Positions 19,611 through 29,302 of a stretch of 64,000 nt of DNA are shown one piece after another (the first letter of the stretch is position 1; each line of letters opens with the position of its first letter). The notes beneath the pieces are model-generated. The model was given only the letters and a program-made list of their open reading frames with translations. It searched no databases and was not told where the DNA came from. The position numbers and the translations under genes were made by a program. Source of the stretch: Hoeflea sp. (GTDB taxonomy: Bacteria; Pseudomonadota; Alphaproteobacteria; Rhizobiales; Rhizobiaceae); assembly GCF_002733955.1 (NCBI RefSeq), contig NZ_NVXQ01000003.1, forward strand, positions 186,001 to 250,000. The letters run 5' to 3'.

Positions 19611-21877
19611 TAAAGGCTCTCAACACCACAGGAAAACGGATGGCGCTGGCGATCGCACTGACGATCGCTGCGGTTCCGCCTTTGGCCTATGGCGTAGCTT
19701 CCTACCAGCTCCTGAATGGCAAGATCCAGTTCATCGCCGACATGCAGGCTGCAAGAGTATCCAAATATATCTACGCCCACGAAGCCTTGTGGCAGTACCA
19801 GAAACTGCGGCTTACAGAGCTTGTCGAGCTCCACACCGCCAGTTCCGTTGAAATCGAACAGAGAATTATCGACAGCAAGGGCAAGCTTGTTCTCACCGTC
19901 GGCCCGTTTCCAGGCGCACTGCAGCTGCAGGCCAGCGCCCCGATCCGCGTTGCCGAGAAGACCATCGGCAACCTAGTTGTTGCCAGCCCGTTTACTCAGA
20001 AATCGCTGGAGCTGCTTCTGCTCGGCATCTTCACGAGTTTTCTCGGTGCTTTTGCCTATTTCGGCCGCGCTATCCCGATGCGCAAACTCGAGCGCGCGGT
20101 TCGCCAGATCGAGAATGCGCGCGATGTGCTTGCCCGCCGTTCGGCCCAGTTGAATGAAGCCCAGCATCTGGGAAAGATTGGCGACTGGAGCTACAATTTC
20201 GGCGAGCTTGACGTTTACTGGGCGGACGAAATCTACAATCTCCTGTCCTACCAGCCGGACACATTCCGGCCCACACGCGATGCCGTCATGAATCTGTACA
20301 AGGAGGGTGGCGCAACCCGGCTGCTTGATGTTCAGGCCGAAGTGATCCGCTATGGCGTGGTCAGAAGCATTGACGTTCCGGTTCAGCGCGGCGACGGGAC
20401 CATCGGACATTTCGCCGTTACAACCAAGCTCAGGACCGACAGTGATGGCCGCAAGACAGGTATTTACGGCACCATTCAGGATGTGACCGACAGAAAGACC
20501 GCCGCCGAACAGCTCGAAAAGCTGGCCTTTCACGACCCGCTGACGGGGCTGGCCAACCGGACCCTGTTTCACCGTCGGATCGACGACGTTTTCGCGCGCA
20601 GCAAGCGGACCGGTGAGCTTGGCGCACTGCTCCTGCTGGACCTGGACCGGTTCAAGGATGTCAATGATACGCTCGGCCATGCCGTCGGCGACGCGCTGCT
20701 GGTCAAGGTCGCCCATCTGCTGGCACGAACCCTCGGCAATGCGCATTTTGTCGCCCGGCTGGGCGGTGACGAGTTCGCAATCCTGCTCGAAGGCGTGACC
20801 GGTATGGAAGAATGCGAACGCATAGCCGCAGAGATCGTGACCGTAATCTCGGGTATGACCGTGCTCGACCGTGTCGAGGTTACCGTGGGCACAAGCATCG
20901 GCATCGCTCTCATCCCCGATCATGGCACAACCTCCACCGATCTGCTGCGCAATGCCGATCTCGCCCTGTACCGCGCCAAGGAAGAAGGCCGCGGCCGCTT
21001 CAAGGTGTTCGAAAGCGGCATGGATGAAGCTGTGCAGGAGAAGGTCGCCCTTGCACTTGATCTGCGCAACGCATTGGCAAATGACGAGGGGCTTTCGGTT
21101 CACTACCAGCCGCAGATCGACCTTTCCACCGGTCGGGTGATCAGCTACGAGGCGCTTATCCGCTGGAACCACTCGGAACGCGGCAACATTTCGCCCGGCG
21201 TCTTTATTCCGATCGCCGAAAGCTCACATCTCATTTGCGATCTCGGCTACTGGATTCTCAGGCAGTCTGCCCGCCAGGCTAAACAGTGGCTGGATGAGGG
21301 CGTGCCCGCACCGGCGATTGCCGTCAATGTGTCCGCGGCCCAGATCTGGAATTCGGATCTGGTCAGCGATGTCAGCAGCGTGCTTGACGAAACCGGACTT
21401 CCGCCCGAACTGCTCTGCCTGGAACTGACCGAAAGCCTGCTGGTCGACCAAAACGAGACCCGGGTGCGAAGCGTGTTGAAATCGCTCAAGCAGCTGGGTG
21501 TGTCACTGGCGCTGGACGATTTCGGGACAGGCTATTCCTCTCTCGGCTATCTGACGCAGCTTCCGTTCGACAAGCTGAAGATCGACCGCATCTTCATCGA
21601 CCGGGCGCCGGAATCCGAGCGTGCGATCGAATTGCTCAGGGGTATCATCGCGTTGGGACGAGGACTTGGCATGACCACCATCGCCGAAGGTGCAGAGCAG
21701 CAGCAGGAGATTGCACTCTTGCAGGAACTCGGCTGCGACCAGGTTCAGGGTTTCGTCTACGCGAGACCGGTACCGCCGAATGAAGCCATTGCCTTCGCGC
21801 TAAGGCTTGATGCCAATGTCCTTGCCGCCAAGATCAAGGACCAGCAATCGCCCCGGGCTGCCACAGCCCAGGCCTGA
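19607..21877 (+). CDS. Membrane PAS-GGDEF-EAL cyclic-di-GMP protein
   Basis: A 756-residue protein. Membrane helix 1 is at about residues 12-34, a periplasmic loop at 35-130 and helix 2 at about 132-152; a PAS-like domain follows (about 185-295), then GGDEF (intact GGDEF at 386-390) and EAL (EAL at 515-517, with DDFGTGYSSLGYL and KIDRIFID). Both catalytic motifs are intact, so it could make and degrade c-di-GMP. The RxxD inhibition site normally just before GGDEF is absent (GNAH occupies it). It starts with GTG overlapping the upstream binding-protein stop codon; the periplasmic loop is the likely contact point for that protein. Confidence 0.92.
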   Translation: MIKALNTTGKRMALAIALTIAAVPPLAYGVASYQLLNGKIQFIADMQAARVSKYIYAHEALWQYQKLRLTELVELHTASSVEIEQRIIDSKGKLVLTVGPFPGALQLQASAPIRVAEKTIGNLVVASPFTQKSLELLLLGIFTSFLGAFAYFGRAIPMRKLERAVRQIENARDVLARRSAQLNEAQHLGKIGDWSYNFGELDVYWADEIYNLLSYQPDTFRPTRDAVMNLYKEGGATRLLDVQAEVIRYGVVRSIDVPVQRGDGTIGHFAVTTKLRTDSDGRKTGIYGTIQDVTDRKTAAEQLEKLAFHDPLTGLANRTLFHRRIDDVFARSKRTGELGALLLLDLDRFKDVNDTLGHAVGDALLVKVAHLLARTLGNAHFVARLGGDEFAILLEGVTGMEECERIAAEIVTVISGMTVLDRVEVTVGTSIGIALIPDHGTTSTDLLRNADLALYRAKEEGRGRFKVFESGMDEAVQEKVALALDLRNALANDEGLSVHYQPQIDLSTGRVISYEALIRWNHSERGNISPGVFIPIAESSHLICDLGYWILRQSARQAKQWLDEGVPAPAIAVNVSAAQIWNSDLVSDVSSVLDETGLPPELLCLELTESLLVDQNETRVRSVLKSLKQLGVSLALDDFGTGYSSLGYLTQLPFDKLKIDRIFIDRAPESERAIELLRGIIALGRGLGMTTIAEGAEQQQEIALLQELGCDQVQGFVYARPVPPNEAIAFALRLDANVLAAKIKDQQSPRAATAQA

Positions 21878-21920
21878 GCAAGCCTTTTCAACAGGGTTTC
21901 ACGCCTGGCCGAGCGCGCGA

Positions 21921-23111
21921 TCACCTGCCACACGCTGAAAAGCGTTCGCCAAGCTGCCCGATGGTGGCGACATCCGCATTGGCAAACGCCACCCGCAGAT
22001 AGCCCTCCAGCCCCTCTCCGAAGAACGATCCGGGAATGGTTATGACGCCAGCCTCCCGCGCCAGCTTGTGGGCAGCGTCATAGGCGCTCAGTTCCGCGAA
22101 TGGATGGCGCACGAAGGCGAAATAGGCGCCGAGCGCTGTAATTTCCCAGCCCCTCGTTTCGTCCATGACTTCTTTGAGCGCCGCCGCCCGGTCGGCAATC
22201 TCTTGCGTGTTGCCACGGCGCCAGTCGCCGAGCGCCGGGATGGCTTTCGCCAATGCGGATTGCGGTGGCCGTGGCGCACAGATCTGCAGATTGTCCATCA
22301 CTTTCGCGATCTGGCCGACCAGGGCTTCGCCGGCAGTTATGGCCCCGACCCTGTGGCCCGGAATGCAGAAGGATTTGGAAAAGCTGTAGAGCCCGACCAG
22401 GTTGTCCTGCCAGTTAGGCAGCGCAAACAATCCGTGTGGCGCGCCGCCATCGAGCGGCAGAAAATCACGATAGGTCTCGTCCACGATCAACCAGATGCCG
22501 CGCGCCCGGCAAAGCTGCAACAGCTCCTGTAGCAGACCGCCCGGATAGGTGGCGCCGGTGGGATTGTTCGGTGTTACCACCGCCAGCGCCCGGACATCCT
22601 CGGCAATCATCGCCTCCACGGCCGCCGTTGTCGGCAAGAATCCGTCCTCAGCCCGGCAATCGACATAGTCGACCCCGACGCCGTTCATCTTCAGCGTCGT
22701 CTCGTGATTGAAATAGCACGGATTGGTCAAGAGCACCCGGTCGCCAGGACCGGCGATCGCCATCGCTGCCACCATGAAGGCCTGGTTGCAGCCCGATGTG
22801 ACGTGGATGTTCGACGGCTTGATCTCCGCCGCGTAGATAGTGCTGACCCATGTCGCATAGGCATCACGCAGCTCAGGCTCACCCTCGATATTGCCATAAC
22901 CTGTCATTGCCACCGAACTGGCCGCCTCACCGAGCCAGCGCAACATGTCGGGATGCGACGGATATCCCGGAACGGCCTGCGACAGATCAAGCAGCGGGCC
23001 AAGTCGGCCGTCATAATCATGTTTCCAGGCCTGCACTTCCGGAATGGGGGGTGAAGACAGGGTTTCGACAAGCGGGTTGATGCGAGCTCTCGGCATGATG
23101 GACGCTTTCAT
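21921..23111 (-). CDS. Class I/II aminotransferase
   Basis: A 396-residue fold-type I aminotransferase. The PLP-binding segments are VVTPNNPTGATYP (about residue 180), LIVDETYRDF, and the Schiff-base Lys in YSFSKSFCIPGHRVGAI. It follows a LysR gene by 35 bases on the same strand, and that pair is divergent from the ureohydrolase operon. In that context it may transaminate arginine or a related amino acid (inference by analogy to the arginine transaminase pathway). Substrate specificity is not readable. Confidence 0.88.
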   Translation of the reverse strand: MKASIMPRARINPLVETLSSPPIPEVQAWKHDYDGRLGPLLDLSQAVPGYPSHPDMLRWLGEAASSVAMTGYGNIEGEPELRDAYATWVSTIYAAEIKPSNIHVTSGCNQAFMVAAMAIAGPGDRVLLTNPCYFNHETTLKMNGVGVDYVDCRAEDGFLPTTAAVEAMIAEDVRALAVVTPNNPTGATYPGGLLQELLQLCRARGIWLIVDETYRDFLPLDGGAPHGLFALPNWQDNLVGLYSFSKSFCIPGHRVGAITAGEALVGQIAKVMDNLQICAPRPPQSALAKAIPALGDWRRGNTQEIADRAAALKEVMDETRGWEITALGAYFAFVRHPFAELSAYDAAHKLAREAGVITIPGSFFGEGLEGYLRVAFANADVATIGQLGERFSACGR

Positions 23112-23146
23112 GTTTCTGTCAGTTCGACCGGTTCGATTTCAATGTG

Positions 23147-24100
23147 TTAAACGCTCGGGCTCTGCTGCGCCCGGCGGATGGTACGGCGCGCGGCAATCAT
23201 CGGCTCGGCCCGGGCGTCATCTTCCTCGATGCTGGAAAACAGCCAGTCGATGAAGGCATCCACCGCTGGTGTCGAGCGCACATCATTGCTGCAGGCAACA
23301 TAAAACGCGTCGACCGCCGGCACGGCAAGCTTGAACGGCACGATAACCTGACCGCGGGTCAACAGGCTGGCCGCAGTCAGCGTGTCACCAAGCGCAATGC
23401 CATGACCAAGCAGCGCTGCCTCGATCGCCAGCCGCGCATCGGAGAAATGATGCTGCTGCACCCCGGAAATGCCGCGGACATCAGCCGCCGTCAGCCAGAT
23501 ATGCCATTCATGCCCGCCATCTCCGTGCAGGATGGTATGCTCGGCAAGATCACGCGCCGTGCGGATTGGCTTGTTGTTGATCAGCGACGGGCTGGCGATC
23601 GGAAACAGGTCGAGATGCGACCACAACTTGAGCCAGCAATCCGTCCAGCTGCCGTCACCATAAAGAATGGCGATGTCGACATCGGGAGAATGGATCGCCG
23701 CCGGATCATTGGCGGCATTGAGCGTAAGCCTTATGTCCGGGTACCGCGCGGTGAAGCTCGCCAGCCGCGGCATCAGCCAAAGCGACAGCAGCGCCGACAC
23801 GCAGGTGATCGACAGCGATCCGGATTTCGCCGGCCGCGTCATCCGCGCCGTGGCGGTAGCAATCTCCTCGAAGGCCGATGTCACCGAGGGTAACAGGTCG
23901 GCGCCATGTTCGGTCAGGGTCAGCCGCTGCCCGGTACGGTTGAACAGCTTCACTTTCAGCGAATTTTCCAGCGCCTTGATCTGGTGGCTGATCGCCCCGT
24001 GGGTGACACAAAGCTCTTTTGCCGCCTTGGTCAGCGAACGGTTCCGGGCGGTCGCCTCGAACGCCCGGAGCGGGTTCAGCGGCGGCAGTCTCTGTGTCAT
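23147..24100 (-). CDS. LysR-family regulator (GcvA-like)
   Basis: About 317 residues from ATG 24100, chosen because the helix-turn-helix begins right after it (LPPLNPLRAFEATARNRSLT) and AGGA lies about nine bases upstream; the frame is open further upstream without family resemblance. The pattern FEATAR-x4-LTKAAKELCVTHGAISHQI is typical of the GcvA/AmpR subgroup. It should control the divergent ureohydrolase-transporter operon and its own aminotransferase partner. Confidence 0.9.
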   Translation of the reverse strand: MTQRLPPLNPLRAFEATARNRSLTKAAKELCVTHGAISHQIKALENSLKVKLFNRTGQRLTLTEHGADLLPSVTSAFEEIATATARMTRPAKSGSLSITCVSALLSLWLMPRLASFTARYPDIRLTLNAANDPAAIHSPDVDIAILYGDGSWTDCWLKLWSHLDLFPIASPSLINNKPIRTARDLAEHTILHGDGGHEWHIWLTAADVRGISGVQQHHFSDARLAIEAALLGHGIALGDTLTAASLLTRGQVIVPFKLAVPAVDAFYVACSNDVRSTPAVDAFIDWLFSSIEEDDARAEPMIAARRTIRRAQQSPSV

Positions 24101-24114
24101 CGGCTCAATCCTGA

Positions 24115-24131
24115 TGTGAGATTTTCTCACA
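24115..24131. promoter_or_regulatory. Candidate LysR operator, perfect 7-base dyad
   Basis: TGTGAGA-TTT-TCTCACA: perfect 7-base inverted repeats around a 3-base spacer, 15 bases upstream of the LysR start and about 108 bases before the ureohydrolase start. It includes a LysR-type T-N11-A arrangement. It probably serves autorepression and activation of the divergent operon. Confidence 0.6.
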
Positions 24132-24238
24132 CAAATGGTGCTAACAATATCAATTGCTTTCCTTTCGCTGCTTTGCAACATTTTATTCAACGACAGGGCC
24201 GATTGTCGCGGCGCTGCATTTTCCGGGATGGCAAACAC

Positions 24239-25300
24239 ATGGCTTGGGACAAGGCGAAGCTCGACGAACTGAAGGGCAAGTATGGCGAAAGCCATGGCGG
24301 CGAACTGTTCAATCCGAAGTTCCGCCGCGTCGCCGACAAGATCTTCACCGAAAGCGGCACACGGCTGGCGCCCTATTCCGGCATCCCGACCTTCCTCACA
24401 GCACCTTACGTCGAAGTCGACAATGACGAGCCCGATTTCGGCGACCTGCAGGTGGCGATGATCGGCATGCCGATGGATCTCGGCGTCACCAACCGCAACG
24501 GCTCACGCTTCGGCCCGCGCGCCTTGCGCACCATCGAGCGCATCGGCCCCTACAACCACGTTCTCGATTGCGCTCCGGTGCATGAATTGCGCGTCGCCGA
24601 TATCGGCGATGTCAGCTTCCAGAGCCGCTACCGGCTCGAGCTCTGTCACGAGGATATCGAGCGCCGTCTGCACCAGATCGTCGATGCCGGCGTTCTGCCG
24701 CTCTCGGTTGGCGGCGACCATTCGATCACCCACCCGATCCTCAAGGCGGTTGGCAAGAACCGTCCCGTCGGCATGATCCATATCGACGCCCACTGCGACA
24801 CGGGCGGCGCTTTCGACATGACCAAGTTCCACCATGGCGGCCCATTCCGCAACGCGGTGCTCGACGGCGTGCTCGACCCGACCCGGACGATCCAGATCGG
24901 CATCCGCGGCCCGGCCGAGTATCTTTGGGAATTCTCCTACGAATCCGGCATGACCGTGATCCACGCGGAAGAAGTCACCGGCATGGGCATGCCCGCGATC
25001 ATCGAGCGCGTGCGCGAAATCATCGGCGACGGTCCGACCTATCTCTCCTTCGATATCGACAGCCTCGACCCCGCCTTTGCGCCTGGAACCGGAACGCCCG
25101 AAGTCGGCGGCCTGACCACACGCGAGGTATTGGAACTGATACGTGGCCTCAAGGGCATGAACATTGTCGGCGGCGACGTGGTCGAAGTTGCGCCGCAATA
25201 TGATTCCACCACCAACACCGCCCATGCCGGTGCGCAGGTGCTGTTCGAAATCCTCAGCCTGATGGTCTTCAGCCCCGCTATCACCGGTGAGACATCATGA
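24239..25300 (+). CDS. Ureohydrolase (agmatinase/guanidinobutyrase family)
   Basis: A 353-residue Mn-dependent ureohydrolase. Metal ligands are His161 (GGDHSITHP), Asp183, His185 and Asp187 (IDAHCDTGG), and Asp272 and Asp274 (SFDIDSLDPAFAPG). It hydrolyses a guanidino compound to urea plus an amine. Subfamily (agmatine, 4-guanidinobutyrate or 3-guanidinopropionate) cannot be fixed from motifs. Co-transcription with an amidase of the aminovaleramidase/guanidinobutyramidase kind favours guanidinobutyrate (inference). The reading frame is open far upstream, but ATG 24239 begins the conserved region. Confidence 0.88.
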   Translation: MAWDKAKLDELKGKYGESHGGELFNPKFRRVADKIFTESGTRLAPYSGIPTFLTAPYVEVDNDEPDFGDLQVAMIGMPMDLGVTNRNGSRFGPRALRTIERIGPYNHVLDCAPVHELRVADIGDVSFQSRYRLELCHEDIERRLHQIVDAGVLPLSVGGDHSITHPILKAVGKNRPVGMIHIDAHCDTGGAFDMTKFHHGGPFRNAVLDGVLDPTRTIQIGIRGPAEYLWEFSYESGMTVIHAEEVTGMGMPAIIERVREIIGDGPTYLSFDIDSLDPAFAPGTGTPEVGGLTTREVLELIRGLKGMNIVGGDVVEVAPQYDSTTNTAHAGAQVLFEILSLMVFSPAITGETS

Positions 25301-25416
25301 TAAGCTTCCTTCCGGAACGCTGAGACAGACAGACACATCCGCACCTTGAGGCAAAGAACCTCAGGCGAGACAACAAGGGAACGCCGGCTTGCGTCCGGCA
25401 AACAAAGGAGCAGACA

Positions 25417-26505
25417 ATGCGAAAGATTCTCAATTCATCCATCAGCCGGCGGGCAATGCTCGGTGGCACTGCAGCAGCCATCGGCGCCCTGTCGATGCCG
25501 TCGATCCTGCGCGCCCAGGACCGCTCGCTCAAGGTCGGCGTCTATGGCGGCTACTTCAAGGATTCGTTCGACAAGAACATCTTCCCCGATTTCACCGCCG
25601 CAACCGGCATCGCGGTGGAGTCGATTGCCGAACCGACCGGCGAAGCCTGGCTGGTGCAGCTCGAGCAGGCCGCAAGGGCCGGCGTTGCACCCGCCGATGT
25701 CTCGATGATGTCGCAGGTTGCCATGCTCAAGGGCCAGTCCACAGAGCTCTGGGCTCCGATCGATACCGCCAGGATCGGCAACTACGACGACCTGCTGCCA
25801 CAGTTCGTCAACAAGTATCCCGATGGCCGGGTTGCCGGCATCGGCGCGGTGGCCTGGTACATCACGCTGGTCAGCAACACCGACGCCTATCCCGAAGCTC
25901 CCGAAAGCTGGGCCAGCCTGTGGGATCCTGCCAATGCCGACAAGCTCGGCCTGCTGGCGCTGGTGTCGAACTCGTTCCTGCTTGAAGTCACCGCCAAGAC
26001 ATTTATGGGCGGCACCGATGCGCTCGACACCGAGGAAGGCCTCAACAAGGCCTTCGAGAAGCTCGCCGAAGTCAAGCCCAACGTGCGCCTCTGGTACCGC
26101 GACGAAGCCCAGTTCGAGCAGGCGCTGAAATCCGGCGAGATCCCGATGGGCCAGTATTACCACGACGTCACAGGCCTGGCTGCCGCCGACGGTCACCCGG
26201 TCCGCTCCACCTTCCCCAAGGAAGGCGGCATTCAGGATTCGGGCTGCTGGGCGCTCTCGCGCGCATCTGACAAGGTCGAGGAAGCCCATGTCTTCATCGA
26301 TTACATGAGCCAGCCGGAAATCCAGGCGGCCCTGTCGCGCAAAGTCGGCACCGCGCCGACGCTGAAGCGTGATCTTCTCGACCTCACGGCCGAGGAATTC
26401 GCCAGCGTGTCGTCCGACATCGTCCCGATCATCCCGCGCTACGATCTCTACCAGACAAAGTCCGACTGGCTGAACCAGAAGTGGACCGAGCTGATCGTCG
26501 GCTGA
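25417..26505 (+). CDS. ABC substrate-binding protein (PotD type), Tat signal
   Basis: 362 residues. The N terminus carries SISRRAMLGGTAAAIGAL, a twin-arginine export signal, with cleavage near ILRAQD. The mature part (LKVGVYGGYFKDSFDKNIF, AEPTGEAWLVQLEQA) belongs to the spermidine/putrescine-binding protein family. AGGAG lies eight bases upstream of the ATG. It is followed by a hairpin and then by the ATPase and permease genes. Substrate probably a guanidino compound or polyamine. Confidence 0.9.
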   Translation: MRKILNSSISRRAMLGGTAAAIGALSMPSILRAQDRSLKVGVYGGYFKDSFDKNIFPDFTAATGIAVESIAEPTGEAWLVQLEQAARAGVAPADVSMMSQVAMLKGQSTELWAPIDTARIGNYDDLLPQFVNKYPDGRVAGIGAVAWYITLVSNTDAYPEAPESWASLWDPANADKLGLLALVSNSFLLEVTAKTFMGGTDALDTEEGLNKAFEKLAEVKPNVRLWYRDEAQFEQALKSGEIPMGQYYHDVTGLAAADGHPVRSTFPKEGGIQDSGCWALSRASDKVEEAHVFIDYMSQPEIQAALSRKVGTAPTLKRDLLDLTAEEFASVSSDIVPIIPRYDLYQTKSDWLNQKWTELIVG

Positions 26506-26548
26506 CACCCGATTGCGCCCCCAACGGGGACGTGATTGGCTGAAGAAC

Positions 26549-26575
26549 GGGAGGGGCAGGCTCAACGCCCCTCCC
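26549..26575 (+). terminator. Intercistronic hairpin after the binding-protein gene
   Basis: Perfect 9-base arms GGGAGGGGC and GCCCCTCCC around a 9-base loop, between the binding-protein stop and the ATPase start. No T-run follows, so partial termination or 3' end protection that keeps binding-protein mRNA in excess is likely. Confidence 0.55.
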
Positions 26576-26613
26576 TGTCCCCGGTCAGGCGGGGCAAGGA
26601 CAATGGGGACACA

Positions 26614-27651
26614 ATGTCTGGATTGACGCTCAATTCGGTCCGCAAGGACTTCGGCAGCTTCACCGCAGTCAACGACGTACAGCTTGCCGTGCCGCACGGC
26701 ACATTCGTCTGCATGCTTGGACCTTCCGGCTGCGGCAAGACTACGCTGCTCAGGATGATCGCCGGCCTTGACCTCCCCACCAGCGGCGAGATCCTGCTTG
26801 ATGGCGAAGACATCACCGCCGTCCCGACCCACAAGCGCAACCTGGGCATGGTGTTTCAGTCCCTGGCGCTGTTTCCGCATCTGACCGTCGGGGAGAACAT
26901 CGCCTACCCGCTGAGGATCCGTGGCGCCCCGCGCGAGGAACAGAAAAAACGCGTCGACGAATTGCTGGCGATGATCCATCTCCCCGGGTATGCCGACCGC
27001 CCGGTGGCCAAGCTTTCCGGCGGCCAGCGCCAGCGCGTGGCGATTGCCCGTGCGCTCACCCGTTCGCCCAAGCTGTTCCTGCTCGACGAGCCGCTGTCCG
27101 CGCTCGACGCCAAGCTGCGCGAGGCCATGCAAGTGGAGCTGAGGCAATTGCAGCAGCAGCTCGGCATCACCACCATCGTCGTCACCCACGACCAGCGCGA
27201 AGCCATGACCATGGCCGACACCGTGGTGGTGATGAACCAGGGCGAGATCCGCCAGGCGGCAAGCCCGATGGAGATCTACCGCAGGCCCGCCGACACATTC
27301 GTGGCCGACTTCATCGGCTCCACCAATCTCATCGACATGGACACCGACAGCTCCGGTCGCGCCGTGGCACTTGGCCACGCCATACCGGGACTGAGCGCAC
27401 CGGGGGGCGGCAGGGCGATCATTTCCGTTCGCCCCGAAGACGTGCACCTGACAGCACCCGGCAGCGACGGCACTGTTACCGGGACCGTGACCTTCGTTCG
27501 CGATCTCGGCGGCACCATCGAGACCTTCATCGACTGCGCCGGCAAGCAGATCATCGCGGTCTCCACCCCGCGCTCCCGGCCCGAAGTCACGGTCGGTCAG
27601 CCGGTCGGTGTCCTGCTCGACCCCGGCGTTTGTGTGGTGCTCGACAGATGA
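26614..27651 (+). CDS. ABC transporter ATPase (PotA type)
   Basis: About 345 residues: Walker A GPSGCGKTTLLRMIAG, signature LSGGQRQRVAIARA, Walker B LFLLDEPLSALD, His switch VVTHDQREAMTM, C-terminal TOBE domain. ATG 26614 is chosen because similarity begins there and GGGGA lies upstream. Its stop overlaps the next start (ATGA). It powers the importer of this cluster and is a paralogue of the ATPase at 13.5-14.6 kb. Confidence 0.93.
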   Translation: MSGLTLNSVRKDFGSFTAVNDVQLAVPHGTFVCMLGPSGCGKTTLLRMIAGLDLPTSGEILLDGEDITAVPTHKRNLGMVFQSLALFPHLTVGENIAYPLRIRGAPREEQKKRVDELLAMIHLPGYADRPVAKLSGGQRQRVAIARALTRSPKLFLLDEPLSALDAKLREAMQVELRQLQQQLGITTIVVTHDQREAMTMADTVVVMNQGEIRQAASPMEIYRRPADTFVADFIGSTNLIDMDTDSSGRAVALGHAIPGLSAPGGGRAIISVRPEDVHLTAPGSDGTVTGTVTFVRDLGGTIETFIDCAGKQIIAVSTPRSRPEVTVGQPVGVLLDPGVCVVLDR

Positions 27652-28505
27652 GACGCGAGGCGCCGCAAAAACTGACCGATTACGCACCGCTCGCCTTCCC
27701 GGCGATCATGCTCGTCGTGTTCTTCGTCATCCCCTTCGGGACCATGATCTCGGTCAGCTTCTTCCAGCGCCAGCAGGGCGGCTTCTACACGCCCGCCTTT
27801 GTGTTCTCCAATTACGAGCGGTTCCTCAGCCTCTTCTTCGCCAATGTGCTTGGCTTCTCGCTGATGCTGGCGGTTCTCGTCGCCATCTGCTGCGTCGTCA
27901 TCGGGGTGCCGTTCACCTATCTGCTGACCCGGCTGACCCGGCGGGCGCAGATCATCTGGATGGTGGCGCTCCTGTCGGTGCTGTCCCTTTCCGAAGTCAT
28001 CATCGGCTTTGCCTGGTCGACGCTGTTTTCCCGTACCGCCGGCATCACCAACCTGCTGGTCGCACTCGGACTGATGGAGAAGGCCGTGGCGCTGTCACCC
28101 GGTTTTCCGGCGGTGCTCACCGCGATGGTCTATCAGGCCCTGCCCTACACCATCCTGGTTCTCTATCCGGCCCTGGTCCGGCTTGATCCGACGCTGACCG
28201 AAGCCGCCCGAACGCTCGGAGCCTCGCCGCTCAGGGCCTTTTTCACCGTGGTCGTACCGGCGCTGAGAGCCACCATTCTCGCCACGCTGATCATGGTCTT
28301 CATCTTCGCGCTCGGCTCCTACCTGCTGCCCCAGATCCTTGGCCGGCCGCAGCACTGGACGCTGTCGGTGCTGATCACCGACCAGGCCATCTACCAGTCC
28401 AACATGCCCTTCGCCGCCGCCATGGCCGTGTTCCTTGTGCTGGTCACGCTCGCCATGGTCGCACTGACGCTGTTTGCCGGACGCAAGCGGGAGTCCGCCG
28501 CATGA
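27648..28505 (+). CDS. ABC permease (PotB type)
   Basis: A 285-residue permease with about six membrane helices and EAA loop LTEAARTLGASPLRAFFTVVV. ATG 27648 overlaps the stop of the ATPase gene. Translationally coupled subunit of the importer. Confidence 0.92.
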   Translation: MRREAPQKLTDYAPLAFPAIMLVVFFVIPFGTMISVSFFQRQQGGFYTPAFVFSNYERFLSLFFANVLGFSLMLAVLVAICCVVIGVPFTYLLTRLTRRAQIIWMVALLSVLSLSEVIIGFAWSTLFSRTAGITNLLVALGLMEKAVALSPGFPAVLTAMVYQALPYTILVLYPALVRLDPTLTEAARTLGASPLRAFFTVVVPALRATILATLIMVFIFALGSYLLPQILGRPQHWTLSVLITDQAIYQSNMPFAAAMAVFLVLVTLAMVALTLFAGRKRESAA

Positions 28506-29302
28506 GCCTCTTTTTGCGCCGCTTCTACTTCGTCCTCGTCGGCCTGTTCCTTGCGGCACCGCTGATCGTGGTCGCCGGTGTCTCGGTCAACGCCAGACAG
28601 ACGCTGGCCTTCCCGCCGCAAGGCTTCTCGCTCGCCTGGTATGTCGAGATCTTCGCCGACACCGGCTGGCGCAACGCGCTGTTTGCCTCTCTGACCCTGG
28701 CAACCCTGTCCGCGGCACTTGCCGTCGCCATTGCCCTGCCGCTGGCTTGGTTCCTGTGGCGCCGGATCGCGCCCTGGGCCAACATCTTCCAGCTGCTCGG
28801 CATCGCGCCTTTCACATTGCCGCCGGTGATCACCGCACTGGGGCTTTTGACCTTCTGGGCCACCACCGGTTTCTACGGCCAGCCCTGGACGGCGGTGATC
28901 AGCCACGCGATCTTCTTCGTCACCCTGCCGCTCGTGACCCTGTCGCTCGGGTTCTCCGCCATCGACCGCTCGCTGGTCGAGGCGGCGGCCACCATGGGGG
29001 CCGATGACCGCACCATCTTCCGCACCGTCGTGCTGCCGCTGATCACGCCTTACCTGGTCTCGGGCTATGCCTTTGCCTTCGTGCTGTCGCTCAACGAATA
29101 CATCGTCGCCTACATGACCGTCGGCTTCACCATGGAAACCCTGCCGATCAAGATCTTCAATGCGCTGCGCTACGGCTACACCCCGACCATGGCCTCCGTC
29201 ACCGTTCTGTTCGTGGTCCTGGCCGCCGTCATCTATTCGCTGATTGCCCGCTACGGCGACCTGCTCAAACTGCTGGGCGCCAATTCCGGGGAAAAGCCAT
29301 GA
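28502..29302 (+). CDS. ABC permease (PotC type)
   Basis: A 266-residue permease with six hydrophobic segments and EAA loop LVEAAATMGADDRTIFRTVVLP. It overlaps the preceding permease and the following amidase gene by four bases each, so the amidase is co-translated with the transporter. Confidence 0.92.
   Translation: MSLFLRRFYFVLVGLFLAAPLIVVAGVSVNARQTLAFPPQGFSLAWYVEIFADTGWRNALFASLTLATLSAALAVAIALPLAWFLWRRIAPWANIFQLLGIAPFTLPPVITALGLLTFWATTGFYGQPWTAVISHAIFFVTLPLVTLSLGFSAIDRSLVEAAATMGADDRTIFRTVVLPLITPYLVSGYAFAFVLSLNEYIVAYMTVGFTMETLPIKIFNALRYGYTPTMASVTVLFVVLAAVIYSLIARYGDLLKLLGANSGEKP

Noticed and set aside
24101-24295. N-terminal extension of the GcvA-like LysR gene to 24295
   Set aside because: It would cover the operator-like dyad and has no family similarity; LysR proteins begin close to the helix-turn-helix.
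25435-27687. A 750-codon open frame opposite the second binding-protein and ATPase genes
   Set aside because: Antisense to two unmistakable ABC genes; low-complexity His/Gly/Asp-rich translation.
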